Part shown: positions 5,465 through 12,427 of the stretch, one piece after another | Layout: each line of letters begins with the position of its first letter | Numbering within the stretch: the first letter of the stretch is position 1 | Source: Alphaproteobacteria bacterium UBA2723 | GTDB taxonomy: Bacteria; Pseudomonadota; Alphaproteobacteria; RF32; CAG-239 | NCBI GenBank assembly: GCA_002353835.1 | Contig: DEKL01000061.1 | Span: 32,023-51,880, forward strand | Length of the DNA stretch: 19,858 bases | Reading direction: 5' to 3' | Translations under genes and position numbers: made by a program | The notes under the pieces: model-generated | Told to the model about the DNA's origin: nothing | Databases searched by the model: none | The model's input: the letters and a program-made list of their open reading frames with translations, nothing else

Positions 5465-7669
5465 TTAATATATTTCAATACCGTGATCAAAAGCATACGC
5501 TTTTAATTGCGGTCTTAGTGTTCGTCGTGATGATGATAAAATGTTATTTAGGTAGTCTTCCACCCCTTTAACCGACATTGAACGTATCATTGCTTTAACT
5601 TTGCCATAAGATGCGCTGGAAACTGATAAATTTCTGAAACCAAGTCCGATTAAAGCCATGGCATCTAACGGATTACTCGCCATTTCACCGCAGACAGAAC
5701 ACAAAACACCTGCTTCGTTAGCTTCTTTTATAATTTTTTTCATCAAATTCAAAAACGGCGCGGATAAGACATCATAACGTCCGTTTAATCTGGAATTTCC
5801 TCTGTCACACGCGAAGAAAAATTGATATAAATCATTAGTACCGATGGAAATAAAATCACAATGTTTCAAGATTTCCCGCAGTTGAAAAACAACAGACGGA
5901 ACTTCTATCATCAACCCGAGATGCACTTTTTTCGGCAAAGGTTTACCTTCTTTTTTCTCACGCTCGTAGGCATACATAAATGTTTCTTTGGCTTCCAAAA
6001 ACTCATCTAAATCAGATATCATCGGAAACATAACATTTAATTCCTGACCTGCTGCCGCACGTATAAACGCACGCATTTGCTTACGCAAAATAGCCCTTCT
6101 ATCCAATGTAATTCTGATTGAACGCCAACCTATTGCCGGATTATCTTCCGTGATACTGTTCCAATAAGGAAGCAACTTATCCGAACCAACGTCTAAACTT
6201 CTAAAAATAACTTTCTTACCGTCTGCAGCTTTTAACAAACGTGTATAACATTCCACCTGCTTATTGATATCCGGCATTTTTGCCGCTGACATAAACGGAA
6301 TTTCTGTTCTGTAAAGACCAACTCCGTCACAATTTGTACTCTTGATGTAATCTAAATCAAAATCCATACCGATATTGATGTATAAATTCATATGGACTTT
6401 ATCTTTGGTGATATTTTTGAGATCTTTAAGCTTTTGTATTCTCTCCTGTTCCTGCTTCTTTTCTTCTATTTTTGCAGATATTCTTTTAATGACATCTTTG
6501 GACGGATTGATATAAACAGAACCGCTTTTGCCGTCAACCGCCATTAAAACGCCTTCTTTAATCTCTTTATACAAGCCATCTATATCGGCAATAACAGGAA
6601 CATTTAATGCTTTTGCCACGATAGCCACATGCATGGTCGGCGTACATTCTTCTATTACCAATGCGCGGATTTTTTTATAGTCATAATCCATTAAATCTGC
6701 CGGGCCCATAGAGCTTGCGACCACAACAATATCACTATAATCTTTTTTATCACTATTACTGTCTTCACCGCTTAAATATAAACGCAGACGATCCGCAATA
6801 TCCCTTAAGTCATGCAGGCGTTCTTTTAAGTATGTATCCGTAGCACCGGATAAGCGGTTCCACATTTCGGTATAAGCCTGTTCAACGGCCGCTTCCGCCG
6901 TTAACCCGGAATTTATATGGTTTGTAATGCGTTTGTACCAACCTTTATCATTGGCTATCATGCGGTATGCATCTAAAATTTCCAAATGCTCACTGTTTTG
7001 AACACTCTCCTGATTAAATTTGGCGTCTAAATCCTCATTCATTTTCTGGCGAGCTATTTCCAGATTTTGCATTTCTTTATCTTTGTCTTTGGCAAATACT
7101 TCCGTTACGGCTTTGCGACGACGATGCACAACGACATTACCCAAACCATAGCCGGCATTGATGACTGTTCCTTTAAGTTGGTCTTTGGAAACTATACCGC
7201 GACTTTTGATAACCTTTTTGATATATTGCATCATATCTTCGGAAGAAACAAGTTCGCTTAAAAACAAGCACACCGTTTCCAATGCATCAAATTCTTCCTC
7301 GTCATATTCATGATCATGCTTAAAGTTTATCAGCAACACACCGACAGCTTTATTCCAACGCTTAATCGGTATTGCTATTTTAAAAAATTCTTTGGTTTTA
7401 ACAAATGATGTGCGATTATCCAAACCGGCTTTACCGACAACGCCTTCCCCGACATGAACCGGTTTTAGCAGTTCTTCACCGGCAGGACCGGCAATACATT
7501 CTAAGGACATATCATCCGCTTTAACAAATATATAAGCTGAAGCGGCATCTGCTTCTTCCGTGATAATCTTTATAACGGAATTAAGTTGTTCAATGCTCTT
7601 TTTTGCCTCAAGCTCACCATGTATTCTTTTAATAATGGCTAAAGCAAAATTTTTATTTTTCTCAGACAT
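5465..7669 (-). CDS. ptsP: Phosphoenolpyruvate-protein phosphotransferase PtsP (EI-Ntr)
   Basis: EI-Ntr autophosphorylates from PEP and passes the phosphate to NPr and then EIIA-Ntr, a regulatory chain rather than a sugar importer. The protein is 734 aa from ATG 7669 (MSEKNKNFAL); a TTG four codons upstream is an alternative, and GGGGAAGG precedes the ATG. Domains: N-terminal GAF sensor (about 10-145), HPr-binding and helical region (about 165-300), the swivelling phosphohistidine domain with TPTMHVAIVAKALNVPVI (343-360; active H347), and the C-terminal PEP-binding barrel with GLYRTEIPFM (451-460), FRSLDVGSDK (489-498), GWRSIRI (514-520), GTNDLYQF (610-617) and CSVCGEMASNP (657-667; catalytic Cys C660). 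All key residues are present. First gene of the ptsP-rodZ-prfA unit. The NPr and EIIA-Ntr genes are not in the window. Confidence 0.96.
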   Translation of the reverse strand: MSEKNKNFALAIIKRIHGELEAKKSIEQLNSVIKIITEEADAASAYIFVKADDMSLECIAGPAGEELLKPVHVGEGVVGKAGLDNRTSFVKTKEFFKIAIPIKRWNKAVGVLLINFKHDHEYDEEEFDALETVCLFLSELVSSEDMMQYIKKVIKSRGIVSKDQLKGTVINAGYGLGNVVVHRRRKAVTEVFAKDKDKEMQNLEIARQKMNEDLDAKFNQESVQNSEHLEILDAYRMIANDKGWYKRITNHINSGLTAEAAVEQAYTEMWNRLSGATDTYLKERLHDLRDIADRLRLYLSGEDSNSDKKDYSDIVVVASSMGPADLMDYDYKKIRALVIEECTPTMHVAIVAKALNVPVIADIDGLYKEIKEGVLMAVDGKSGSVYINPSKDVIKRISAKIEEKKQEQERIQKLKDLKNITKDKVHMNLYINIGMDFDLDYIKSTNCDGVGLYRTEIPFMSAAKMPDINKQVECYTRLLKAADGKKVIFRSLDVGSDKLLPYWNSITEDNPAIGWRSIRITLDRRAILRKQMRAFIRAAAGQELNVMFPMISDLDEFLEAKETFMYAYEREKKEGKPLPKKVHLGLMIEVPSVVFQLREILKHCDFISIGTNDLYQFFFACDRGNSRLNGRYDVLSAPFLNLMKKIIKEANEAGVLCSVCGEMASNPLDAMALIGLGFRNLSVSSASYGKVKAMIRSMSVKGVEDYLNNILSSSRRTLRPQLKAYAFDHGIEIY

Positions 7670-7694
7670 ATCCTTCCCCAAGCGAATTTCTCTC

Positions 7695-7723
7695 TTGTAT
7701 TTTTATGTTATACAACCTATTAT
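7695..7723 (+). promoter_or_regulatory. Likely promoter of the cupin gene
   Basis: TTGTAT (7695-7700), a 17-base spacer and TATTAT (7718-7723) in the 96-base gap between the divergent ptsP and cupin genes. Expected start near 7730, with a leader of about 36 bases containing the AAAGGAT ribosome site. Confidence 0.4.
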
Positions 7724-7765
7724 TCTTTTATTCCAGTTTATTTTTACATTAAAGGATAAAAAATT

Positions 7766-8134
7766 ATGACAAACAGTTATCAAAAGGGCAGCCATGATGT
7801 CCGCCCATGGGGAACATGGGAAGTTTTGGATTCCGGTGAACATTTTTGTGTTAAAAAAATTACGGTTAATCCGGAGGCTATTCTCTCTTTGCAGTTGCAT
7901 AATCACAGGGCCGAACATTGGATTATCGCCGAAGGTAGTGCCATGGTTGTTTTGGGAGATGATATTCTTTACCGCGAGGCTGACAGTTCAGTTTATATTC
8001 CGGTTAAGACAAAACACCGTATTAAGAATTGCTCTAAAACAGAGCCTTTGGTGTTTATTGAAGTGCAAACAGGTGAAAATTTAGATGAGAACGACATTAT
8101 TCGCTTTGAAGATGTTTACGGACGCACAAAATAA
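7766..8134 (+). CDS. Stand-alone cupin of the type II phosphomannose isomerase family
   Basis: Protein of 122 aa from ATG 7766, with AAAGGAT eight bases upstream. It is a single cupin barrel. HDVRPWGTWEVLDSG (10-24) is the entry motif of the isomerase domain found at the C-terminus of bifunctional ManC/AlgA enzymes (mannose-6-phosphate isomerase plus mannose-1-phosphate guanylyltransferase). SLQLHNHRAEHWIIAEG (41-57) supplies likely metal ligands Q43, H45, H47 and H51 region, and KTKHRIKN (81-88) supplies H84. FIEVQTGENLDENDIIRFED (97-117 region) is the usual ending. The guanylyltransferase half is absent, and no nucleotidyltransferase gene is adjacent, so it is probably a free-standing isomerase for GDP-mannose supply, or a sugar-sensing relative. 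Divergent from ptsP. Confidence 0.87.
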   Translation: MTNSYQKGSHDVRPWGTWEVLDSGEHFCVKKITVNPEAILSLQLHNHRAEHWIIAEGSAMVVLGDDILYREADSSVYIPVKTKHRIKNCSKTEPLVFIEVQTGENLDENDIIRFEDVYGRTK

Positions 8135-8197
8135 TTTAACCTGTTGAAAAGAATCACATTTATTTTTACAGAATTCTAAAAGTTAATTATTAGTTAA

Positions 8198-8231
8198 AAT
8201 CAGATTTGGTGCAATTTTAGGGAATCTGATT
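8198..8231 (+). promoter_or_regulatory. Leader hairpin over the ApaG-like gene's ribosome site
   Basis: A perfect 9-bp inverted repeat AATCAGATT (8198-8206) and AATCTGATT (8223-8231) with a 16-base loop. The AGGGA ribosome site (8219-8223) is at the loop edge and the ATG (8233) follows the stem by one base. In RNA this could hide the start region. There is no T-tract, so termination is unlikely. Confidence 0.4.
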
Positions 8232-8232
8232 G

Positions 8233-8631
8233 ATGTATTCTGCGGTGCAATATGATGAATGTGTAGATGATGATGTTATCGTCTCTGCTTATTTGCAGTT
8301 GTCAAATGAGCCGGTCAGTGACGGGAGCTTTTGTTGGGATTACTCTTTCAGATTTGAAAATGCCTCAGACAGTAATGTTATTCTTTTAAGCAAAAACTTA
8401 TCTGTTATAGATGCTTCGGGCAAAATTACTTCTGTTAATTATGAAGGTTTCAGAGGTCAATTACCGCAGCTTGTCCCCGGTGATGATTTTGAAGATGACG
8501 GTTACGTTACGGCAAAATCAAGCGCACTTCTTAAGGGAAGTTGCAAAGTGCAGATAGGTGATAAAATTAAAAATATTGAATTACCGGTATTCAGTCTTAT
8601 TGCTAATGACAATAAGCGCGTATTCAATTAA
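8233..8631 (+). CDS. apaG: ApaG-domain protein (DUF525)
   Basis: Protein of 132 aa. I use ATG 8233 because the resulting MYSAVQ start resembles the usual ApaG N-terminus (MY-x-A); a TTG one codon upstream is possible. ApaG proteins are small Ig/fibronectin-like beta-sandwiches of uncertain cellular role. The family pattern is visible: FCWDYSFRFEN (33-43, like F-A-Y-x-I-x-I-E-N), VILLSKNLSVIDASGKITSV (49-68), EGFRGQLPQLVPGDDFE (71-87), LKGSCKV (100-106) and ELPVFSLI (116-123). The sequence is diverged: the glycine-rich P-loop-like segment is reduced and the SG-C-P-L motif is replaced by DDGYVTAKS. Context helps, since apaG is often near hslO in alphaproteobacteria and hslO lies about 0.7 kb away. 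It ends in a shared terminator at 8636. Confidence 0.78.
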   Translation: MYSAVQYDECVDDDVIVSAYLQLSNEPVSDGSFCWDYSFRFENASDSNVILLSKNLSVIDASGKITSVNYEGFRGQLPQLVPGDDFEDDGYVTAKSSALLKGSCKVQIGDKIKNIELPVFSLIANDNKRVFN

Positions 8632-8658
8632 AAAAGCACCCTTTCGGGTGCTATTTTC
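8630..8658. terminator. Bidirectional terminator between apaG-like and lipoprotein genes
   Basis: A 7-bp stem AGCACCC (8635-8641) and GGGTGCT (8646-8652) around a 4-base loop TTTC. On the minus strand it is followed by six T, so it terminates the lipoprotein gene (stop at 8663) strongly. On the plus strand ATTTTC follows, giving weaker termination of the ApaG gene, whose stop codon overlaps the A-tract. Confidence 0.85.
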
Positions 8659-8662
8659 AATT

Positions 8663-9265
8663 TTATTGTGCGTAGTTATTTTTTACATACGTTCCTAAGT
8701 ATTGGTGGACATTTCCTTCCATCCGATTATTAAAGTCTTTCATCAGATTATTAACCATATCGTTCCAATACTTTTCTTTATCGGCAATTTTGGTGTCTGC
8801 CGGCAAACGCAATTCACGCCAGGCATCAATTGTTGTTTCAGCAATTCCCATATTGGATTTATCTGTTATTCTTAATAAAACAGACAAATTCGCCCGATAT
8901 TTTAATCTGTCTTTTTGTAATAATTCCTCAGACTTTTCAACTTCTTCGGTTACGGAAGCATCTTTTATAATATATTCTGCAATACGCTTGCTTGAGAATC
9001 CGTCAGCCTTTAAGCGATCTTCAGCCCAAATTTTTGCTGTTTTTTCAATAGATACCGGAAACAAATGTTCTACATTCGGACGTGTAAATGATGGCACAAA
9101 TTCGGAAATAACATCCACCTTTTCTACATCAAGTACAATCGGTGCCTTGGTTTGAAAACGCGGTTCATTGTATTTCAACGGAACAGCATCCGTATCTGCT
9201 GTTGATGTGCAAGAAAATAAAAATAAACTGCAGAAAATCAACATTATACTTTTTAACTTATTCAT
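8663..9265 (-). CDS. Predicted outer-membrane lipoprotein, unknown function
   Basis: The 200-aa precursor starts MNKLKSIMLIFCSLFLFSC: a charged start, a hydrophobic stretch and a lipobox LFSC with the lipidated cysteine at C19. No Asp follows the cysteine, so outer-membrane sorting is likely. The mature part has no motif I can name; it is mostly helical, with a segment EEVEKSEELLQKDRLKYRANLSVLLRITD (about 108-135, split here) that leads to a beta stretch and a helical end (DMVNNLMKDFNNRMEGNVHQ). AAGGG lies 8 bases before the ATG. It follows hslO on the same strand by 84 bases and ends at the terminator 8630-8658. Its place between hslO and apaG suggests a conserved but uncharacterised lineage lipoprotein; that is an inference. 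Confidence 0.85.
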   Translation of the reverse strand: MNKLKSIMLIFCSLFLFSCTSTADTDAVPLKYNEPRFQTKAPIVLDVEKVDVISEFVPSFTRPNVEHLFPVSIEKTAKIWAEDRLKADGFSSKRIAEYIIKDASVTEEVEKSEELLQKDRLKYRANLSVLLRITDKSNMGIAETTIDAWRELRLPADTKIADKEKYWNDMVNNLMKDFNNRMEGNVHQYLGTYVKNNYAQ

Positions 9266-9318
9266 CAGGTTACCCTTTCTTTCGTCGCAATATAGAACTC
9301 TTGTTCTTTTGCGCTCAT
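9265..9318 (-). CDS. Possible 17-codon leader ORF overlapping the lipoprotein start
   Basis: ATG at 9318 opens 17 codons (MSAKEQEFYIATKERVT) whose TGA shares its A with the lipoprotein ATG (TGATG at 9267-9263). Such an overlap often couples translation. No Shine-Dalgarno is visible before it, so it may be chance. Low certainty. Confidence 0.2.
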   Translation of the reverse strand: MSAKEQEFYIATKERVT

Positions 9319-9349
9319 CTTAAAAATAAATGCTTAAAACTTGTTTAAC

Positions 9350-10273
9350 TTAATTAAGTTTTTGCAATATCTCGGGGATAGTAAACTCATATTCTTCCGA
9401 ACAAAAACCACACTTTGCTTTGATTTTTGAATTTTCATCCAACATAGATGATAACTCGTCTTCCGAAAAACCGCGTAGTGTTTTTAATAGCTTTTCTCTG
9501 CTGCAACGGCATTTGAATTCGTAACTGTTTTCTTTTGTTATAACCAACTTGTTTGCATGGTACAAACGATATAAGATTTCCTGCAGGCTCAAATTCTTAT
9601 CAAACAGCTCTTCCTTTTTTAAGGATTTCATTAAAATTTCTGCCTCATTTTTGAGCTCTGCAATATTTTCCATATCCATATTTTTACCGCCATAATTCGG
9701 AATACGTTGTAACAAAATACCGCCGGCTTTCCAATCCCCTTCTTCATCTTCGGGAATTTCAACAAAGAGTTTTAACATTGTTTCAATCTGTTCAGATTGC
9801 TTAAAATAGCGCAAAGCACACTCTTCCAAAGTTTTCCCCTGCAAGTCCACCACGCCTTGATGATAATTATTTTTACCGTCATCAATGGTAAAAGCAAGCG
9901 TACCCGTCCCCAACAAATGCGGTGTTGCCTCTATTTCCCCCTCATTCTTACGCAATGCCCATGCCTTTTCTAAATGCTCTTTATCGTAATTAGCACAGGC
10001 GCGAATCTTGCCGTCTGATGTTACATCAGCGACAATTGTTGAAACCGGTCCGTTGCCTTGTAATTGCAAAGTAAACAGCCCTTCAAATTTTAAGGCATTT
10101 GCCAACAACACCGCTAAAGCCGTCGTCTCCGACAAAGCTACGGATACATTTTTAACGTAGCCGTGTTTATGAATAATTGTTTTTAAAACATTATCCAAAC
10201 GGGCAACACGCCCGACAAAAAGACCATCATCAATTAAAAAAGATGTACACTCATCAAAATTTTTATTAGCCAA
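9350..10273 (-). CDS. hslO: Redox-regulated chaperone Hsp33
   Basis: Hsp33 is a cytoplasmic holdase switched on by oxidation and unfolding of its zinc site. The protein is 307 aa, near the usual 290-300. The start is a TTG at 10273, with AAGGAA seven bases upstream and the expected N-terminus (SFLIDDGLFVGRVARLDNVL, 11-30); no ATG near the start would preserve this region. The core domain contains the usual ALSETTALAVLLANALKFEG (46-65) and LQLQGNGPVSTIVAD (69-83). The C-terminal redox switch has the four zinc cysteines as CxC (C255, C257) and CxxC (C288, C291). First gene of hslO-lipoprotein, divergent from recX with a 70-base gap. Confidence 0.97.
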   Translation of the reverse strand: MANKNFDECTSFLIDDGLFVGRVARLDNVLKTIIHKHGYVKNVSVALSETTALAVLLANALKFEGLFTLQLQGNGPVSTIVADVTSDGKIRACANYDKEHLEKAWALRKNEGEIEATPHLLGTGTLAFTIDDGKNNYHQGVVDLQGKTLEECALRYFKQSEQIETMLKLFVEIPEDEEGDWKAGGILLQRIPNYGGKNMDMENIAELKNEAEILMKSLKKEELFDKNLSLQEILYRLYHANKLVITKENSYEFKCRCSREKLLKTLRGFSEDELSSMLDENSKIKAKCGFCSEEYEFTIPEILQKLN

Positions 10274-10343
10274 TTTCTTATTCCTTCAATATAATTCAGG
10301 TTAGATTTTTGATGAAGTTAATGTATTTAAAGGTAATTTTCAA

Positions 10344-10880
10344 GTGTTTACGGAAAAAAGCAAAAAATCTTCGCCTAAAATACCGACAAAGGCCAGACTT
10401 CGCAACATTGCGCTTTATTATTTGGAACGTTTTGAAAGTTCTGAAGAAAATTTGCGAACGGTTTTAAGAAGGCGGATTGATAAATATGCTTTTTTTGATA
10501 AGGAATATCATCCGGAACAAGCTTATCAATGGGTAGAAGAAGTTATTGACGAGTGTGTTAAACATAATTTTGTTAATGATGAACGTTTTGCCGGCTTTAA
10601 GATTAACAGCTACCTTAGTGCCGGTAAGCCCAAACGTTATATTGAGCAAAAGCTAAAACAAAAAGGCATTGATGAAAACATTATTTCCCGCTTGTTTGAA
10701 AATACTGAGTACTCGGAATTGGATACCGCACTAAATTTTGCTAAAAAGAAAAAAATCGGACGTTTCCGTGAAGACGAAGAAAAGCGTATAGCGAATCGTC
10801 AAAAAGATTTAGGAACACTTGTTCGTGCCGGATTTGATTATGATGTTGCAAAAGAAGTTTTAGACTCTAACGAAGACTAA
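10344..10880 (+). CDS. recX: RecX family regulator of RecA
   Basis: RecX binds RecA filaments and limits their activity. The 178-aa protein begins at GTG 10344, with AAAGGT nine bases upstream. It consists of repeated three-helix units as in RecX: ARLRNIALYYLERFESSEENLRTVLRRRI (about 17-45), then WVEEVIDECVKHNFVNDERFAGFKINSYLSAGKPKRYIEQKLKQKGI (63-109), where DERFA and G-x-x-x-I-x-x-x-L-K-x-K-G-I are family hallmarks, and a third unit toward the C-terminus (AGFDYDVAKEVLD). recA is not in the window. Its TAA directly abuts the stop of the convergent epimerase gene, with no base between them and no visible terminator. Confidence 0.9.
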   Translation: MFTEKSKKSSPKIPTKARLRNIALYYLERFESSEENLRTVLRRRIDKYAFFDKEYHPEQAYQWVEEVIDECVKHNFVNDERFAGFKINSYLSAGKPKRYIEQKLKQKGIDENIISRLFENTEYSELDTALNFAKKKKIGRFREDEEKRIANRQKDLGTLVRAGFDYDVAKEVLDSNED

Positions 10881-11918
10881 TTACATCAACCATTTTAAGA
10901 TTTTAATCACACCCATTTTAGCAACACTGTTATGTGCGGAAACGTTTTTACGATTTAATATCTCCGTTTTGTTTTTGTGATAAAATTCGTAGGCACGCAA
11001 TAACATTTCTTCATTAGTCAGCGTTGGCTTAAACCCGAGTTTTTGTTTTATTTTTGCGGTGTCAAAAACAAAACTTGAAGCTATCATCTTGTATTGATAT
11101 GGTCCGAGCGGCGAAATCCCAAGCCAAAAACATATCTTCATTGCCCATATCATAGGAAGCCTTGGAAAATGCAACAATCTTGATTTGGATCCGGATTTTT
11201 TGATGACATATTCATAAACCTCATTAAAGGTTTTAACATTATCCGAACCGATATTAAATACTTCACTGTAATCAGCCGTTAAAGCCAATTCAAAAGCCTT
11301 TGCCAAATCTTTTGCATAGATAAACTGGTAATGATTTTTGCCATCGCCTACCATCGGCAATTTGCGGTTTTCATCAATAAACTCAAACAAAATACCTAAA
11401 AGCCCTAAACGACCTTCGTCCATAATAGTCGGCGAACGAAAGATAATGCTATTTATCTTATCCGGCTGAGAGAGGAGTATTTTTTCACCTTCTAATTTAG
11501 ATTTTCCGTAAATTTCTACCGGATCCGGTATTTCAGTTTCTTTAACGGGTGCGTCAAAATTCTTTGCCCACAAGCAATTACTGGAGATAAAAATAATTTT
11601 GTTGATGTTGTATTTTAAGGCGTATTTATAAACATTTTTCGTACCATCAACATTTGAATACCATAAGCGTTTCAAATCTTTTTTAACATGAGCAAGAAGA
11701 GCCGCACAGTGAAATATGGCATCAAATTGATATTTAGAAAATATTTTTTGCATCAATTTATCATCATTGATATCTCCCTGATATGCCGTAAAATGCGGAT
11801 GTCTAAAGCTATCAGGCTCCAAGTCTATACTGACACATTCAGCGCCCTTATCTAAAAAATATTGTTTTAATATAGTCCCAAAGAACCCGGCGCCGCCGGT
11901 TATCAGATAACATGCCAT
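10881..11918 (-). CDS. NAD-dependent epimerase/dehydratase (extended SDR)
   Basis: Protein of 345 aa. The start is ATG 11918 (MACYLITGGAGFFG), with GGAG seven bases upstream; a longer reading would run through the terminator and promoter region and is rejected. GGAGFFG (8-14) binds the dinucleotide and D32 in IDLE favours NAD. The catalytic set is S112/S113 (ISSNCLW), Y137 and K141 (YGKSK). FRSPTIMDEG, IYAKDLAKAFELAL (200-213) and FNIGSDN (221-227) are typical of nucleotide-sugar epimerases and 4-6 dehydratases. The last 25 residues are basic and hydrophobic (KMGVIKILKWLM) and might contact a membrane or partner. The substrate cannot be assigned and no glycan cluster surrounds it. Transcribed alone, after the terminator at 11968. 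Confidence 0.92.
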   Translation of the reverse strand: MACYLITGGAGFFGTILKQYFLDKGAECVSIDLEPDSFRHPHFTAYQGDINDDKLMQKIFSKYQFDAIFHCAALLAHVKKDLKRLWYSNVDGTKNVYKYALKYNINKIIFISSNCLWAKNFDAPVKETEIPDPVEIYGKSKLEGEKILLSQPDKINSIIFRSPTIMDEGRLGLLGILFEFIDENRKLPMVGDGKNHYQFIYAKDLAKAFELALTADYSEVFNIGSDNVKTFNEVYEYVIKKSGSKSRLLHFPRLPMIWAMKICFWLGISPLGPYQYKMIASSFVFDTAKIKQKLGFKPTLTNEEMLLRAYEFYHKNKTEILNRKNVSAHNSVAKMGVIKILKWLM

Positions 11919-11967
11919 AATATTTCTCCTTTGGGCGTATTGTATAAGTAATATGTAAATATTTGAT

Positions 11968-12003
11968 AAAAAAAAGTGTCTTATCCCCAAAGGGAAAAGA
12001 CAC
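11968..12003 (-). terminator. Strong terminator of the 84-aa gene
   Basis: On the minus strand a 7-bp stem GTGTCTT/AAGACAC (ends at 12003 and 11976), one mismatch, then TCCC/GGGA and a 4-base loop, followed by eight T (11975-11968). It begins 17 bases after the stop of the 84-aa gene and isolates it from the epimerase. Confidence 0.9.
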
Positions 12004-12020
12004 CTAAAAACCAATTGTGA

Positions 12021-12275
12021 TTAGTTCTGACGCATTCTCTTAAGTTGTTTATGCTTAACACGCACGTTTTTCTGGGCTTGTCCGCTGGTGCGTTTAACAC
12101 CCTGTTGTGTGCGCATTGATACTGGTGCAGAACTTGGCATCTGATTGGCTTGCGGCTTTTCAGATACCTTTTTTCTCTCAATCTTTTCCTCAAAAGGGAG
12201 AATATGAATTACCCTTAAAGGAAACACAAGTAACGTTCCCACAACGTAGGATACATATCTTTGTACATTGCTCAT
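12021..12275 (-). CDS. Small basic protein with one hydrophobic segment, unknown
   Basis: Protein of 84 aa from ATG 12275 (MSNVQRYVSYVV). A longer reading from 12347 is rejected because that codon lies inside the predicted -35 box. Residues 8-28 (SYVVGTLLVFPLRVIHILPF region) are hydrophobic and could form one membrane-associated helix. The remainder is strongly basic and polar: IERKKVSEK, then QQGVKRTSGQ and VRVKHKQLKRMRQN at the C-terminus, resembling nucleic-acid-binding tails. No family is recognised and no clear Shine-Dalgarno precedes the ATG. The gene has its own promoter (12320-12347) and strong terminator (11968-12003), so it is a single-gene unit, which supports its being real. Confidence 0.65.
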   Translation of the reverse strand: MSNVQRYVSYVVGTLLVFPLRVIHILPFEEKIERKKVSEKPQANQMPSSAPVSMRTQQGVKRTSGQAQKNVRVKHKQLKRMRQN

Positions 12276-12319
12276 AATTATAAAAATATTTATTTGTAAG
12301 AAATAAAATGAATGGTCGT

Positions 12320-12347
12320 ATATTAATTTTATTTTGCCATTTGTCAA
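12320..12347 (-). promoter_or_regulatory. Likely promoter of the 84-aa gene
   Basis: On the minus strand consensus TTGACA (12347-12342), a 16-base spacer and TAATAT (12325-12320). Expected start near 12312, about 37 bases before the ATG at 12275. Confidence 0.5.
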
Positions 12348-12427
12348 CCGTCTGCAAACTATTTTTAAATAAAACTTGCCTTTAAGGTTTTTCTGTTTAC
12401 TCTATTGTTATGCTTACAGAGGAAACA

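Noticed and set aside
7703..7918. A 71-codon minus-strand frame over the ptsP-cupin gap.
   Set aside because: It runs antisense to the well-supported cupin gene and through its promoter.
9347..9360. A perfect 14-base palindrome AACTTAATTAAGTT over the hslO stop codon.
   Set aside because: No loop to form a hairpin, only A+T-rich symmetry at the end of a coding region; no promoter nearby for an operator.
11919..12014. A 32-codon N-terminal extension of the epimerase.
   Set aside because: It would read through the terminator at 11968-12003, and the ATG at 11918 has a good ribosome site directly before the Rossmann motif.
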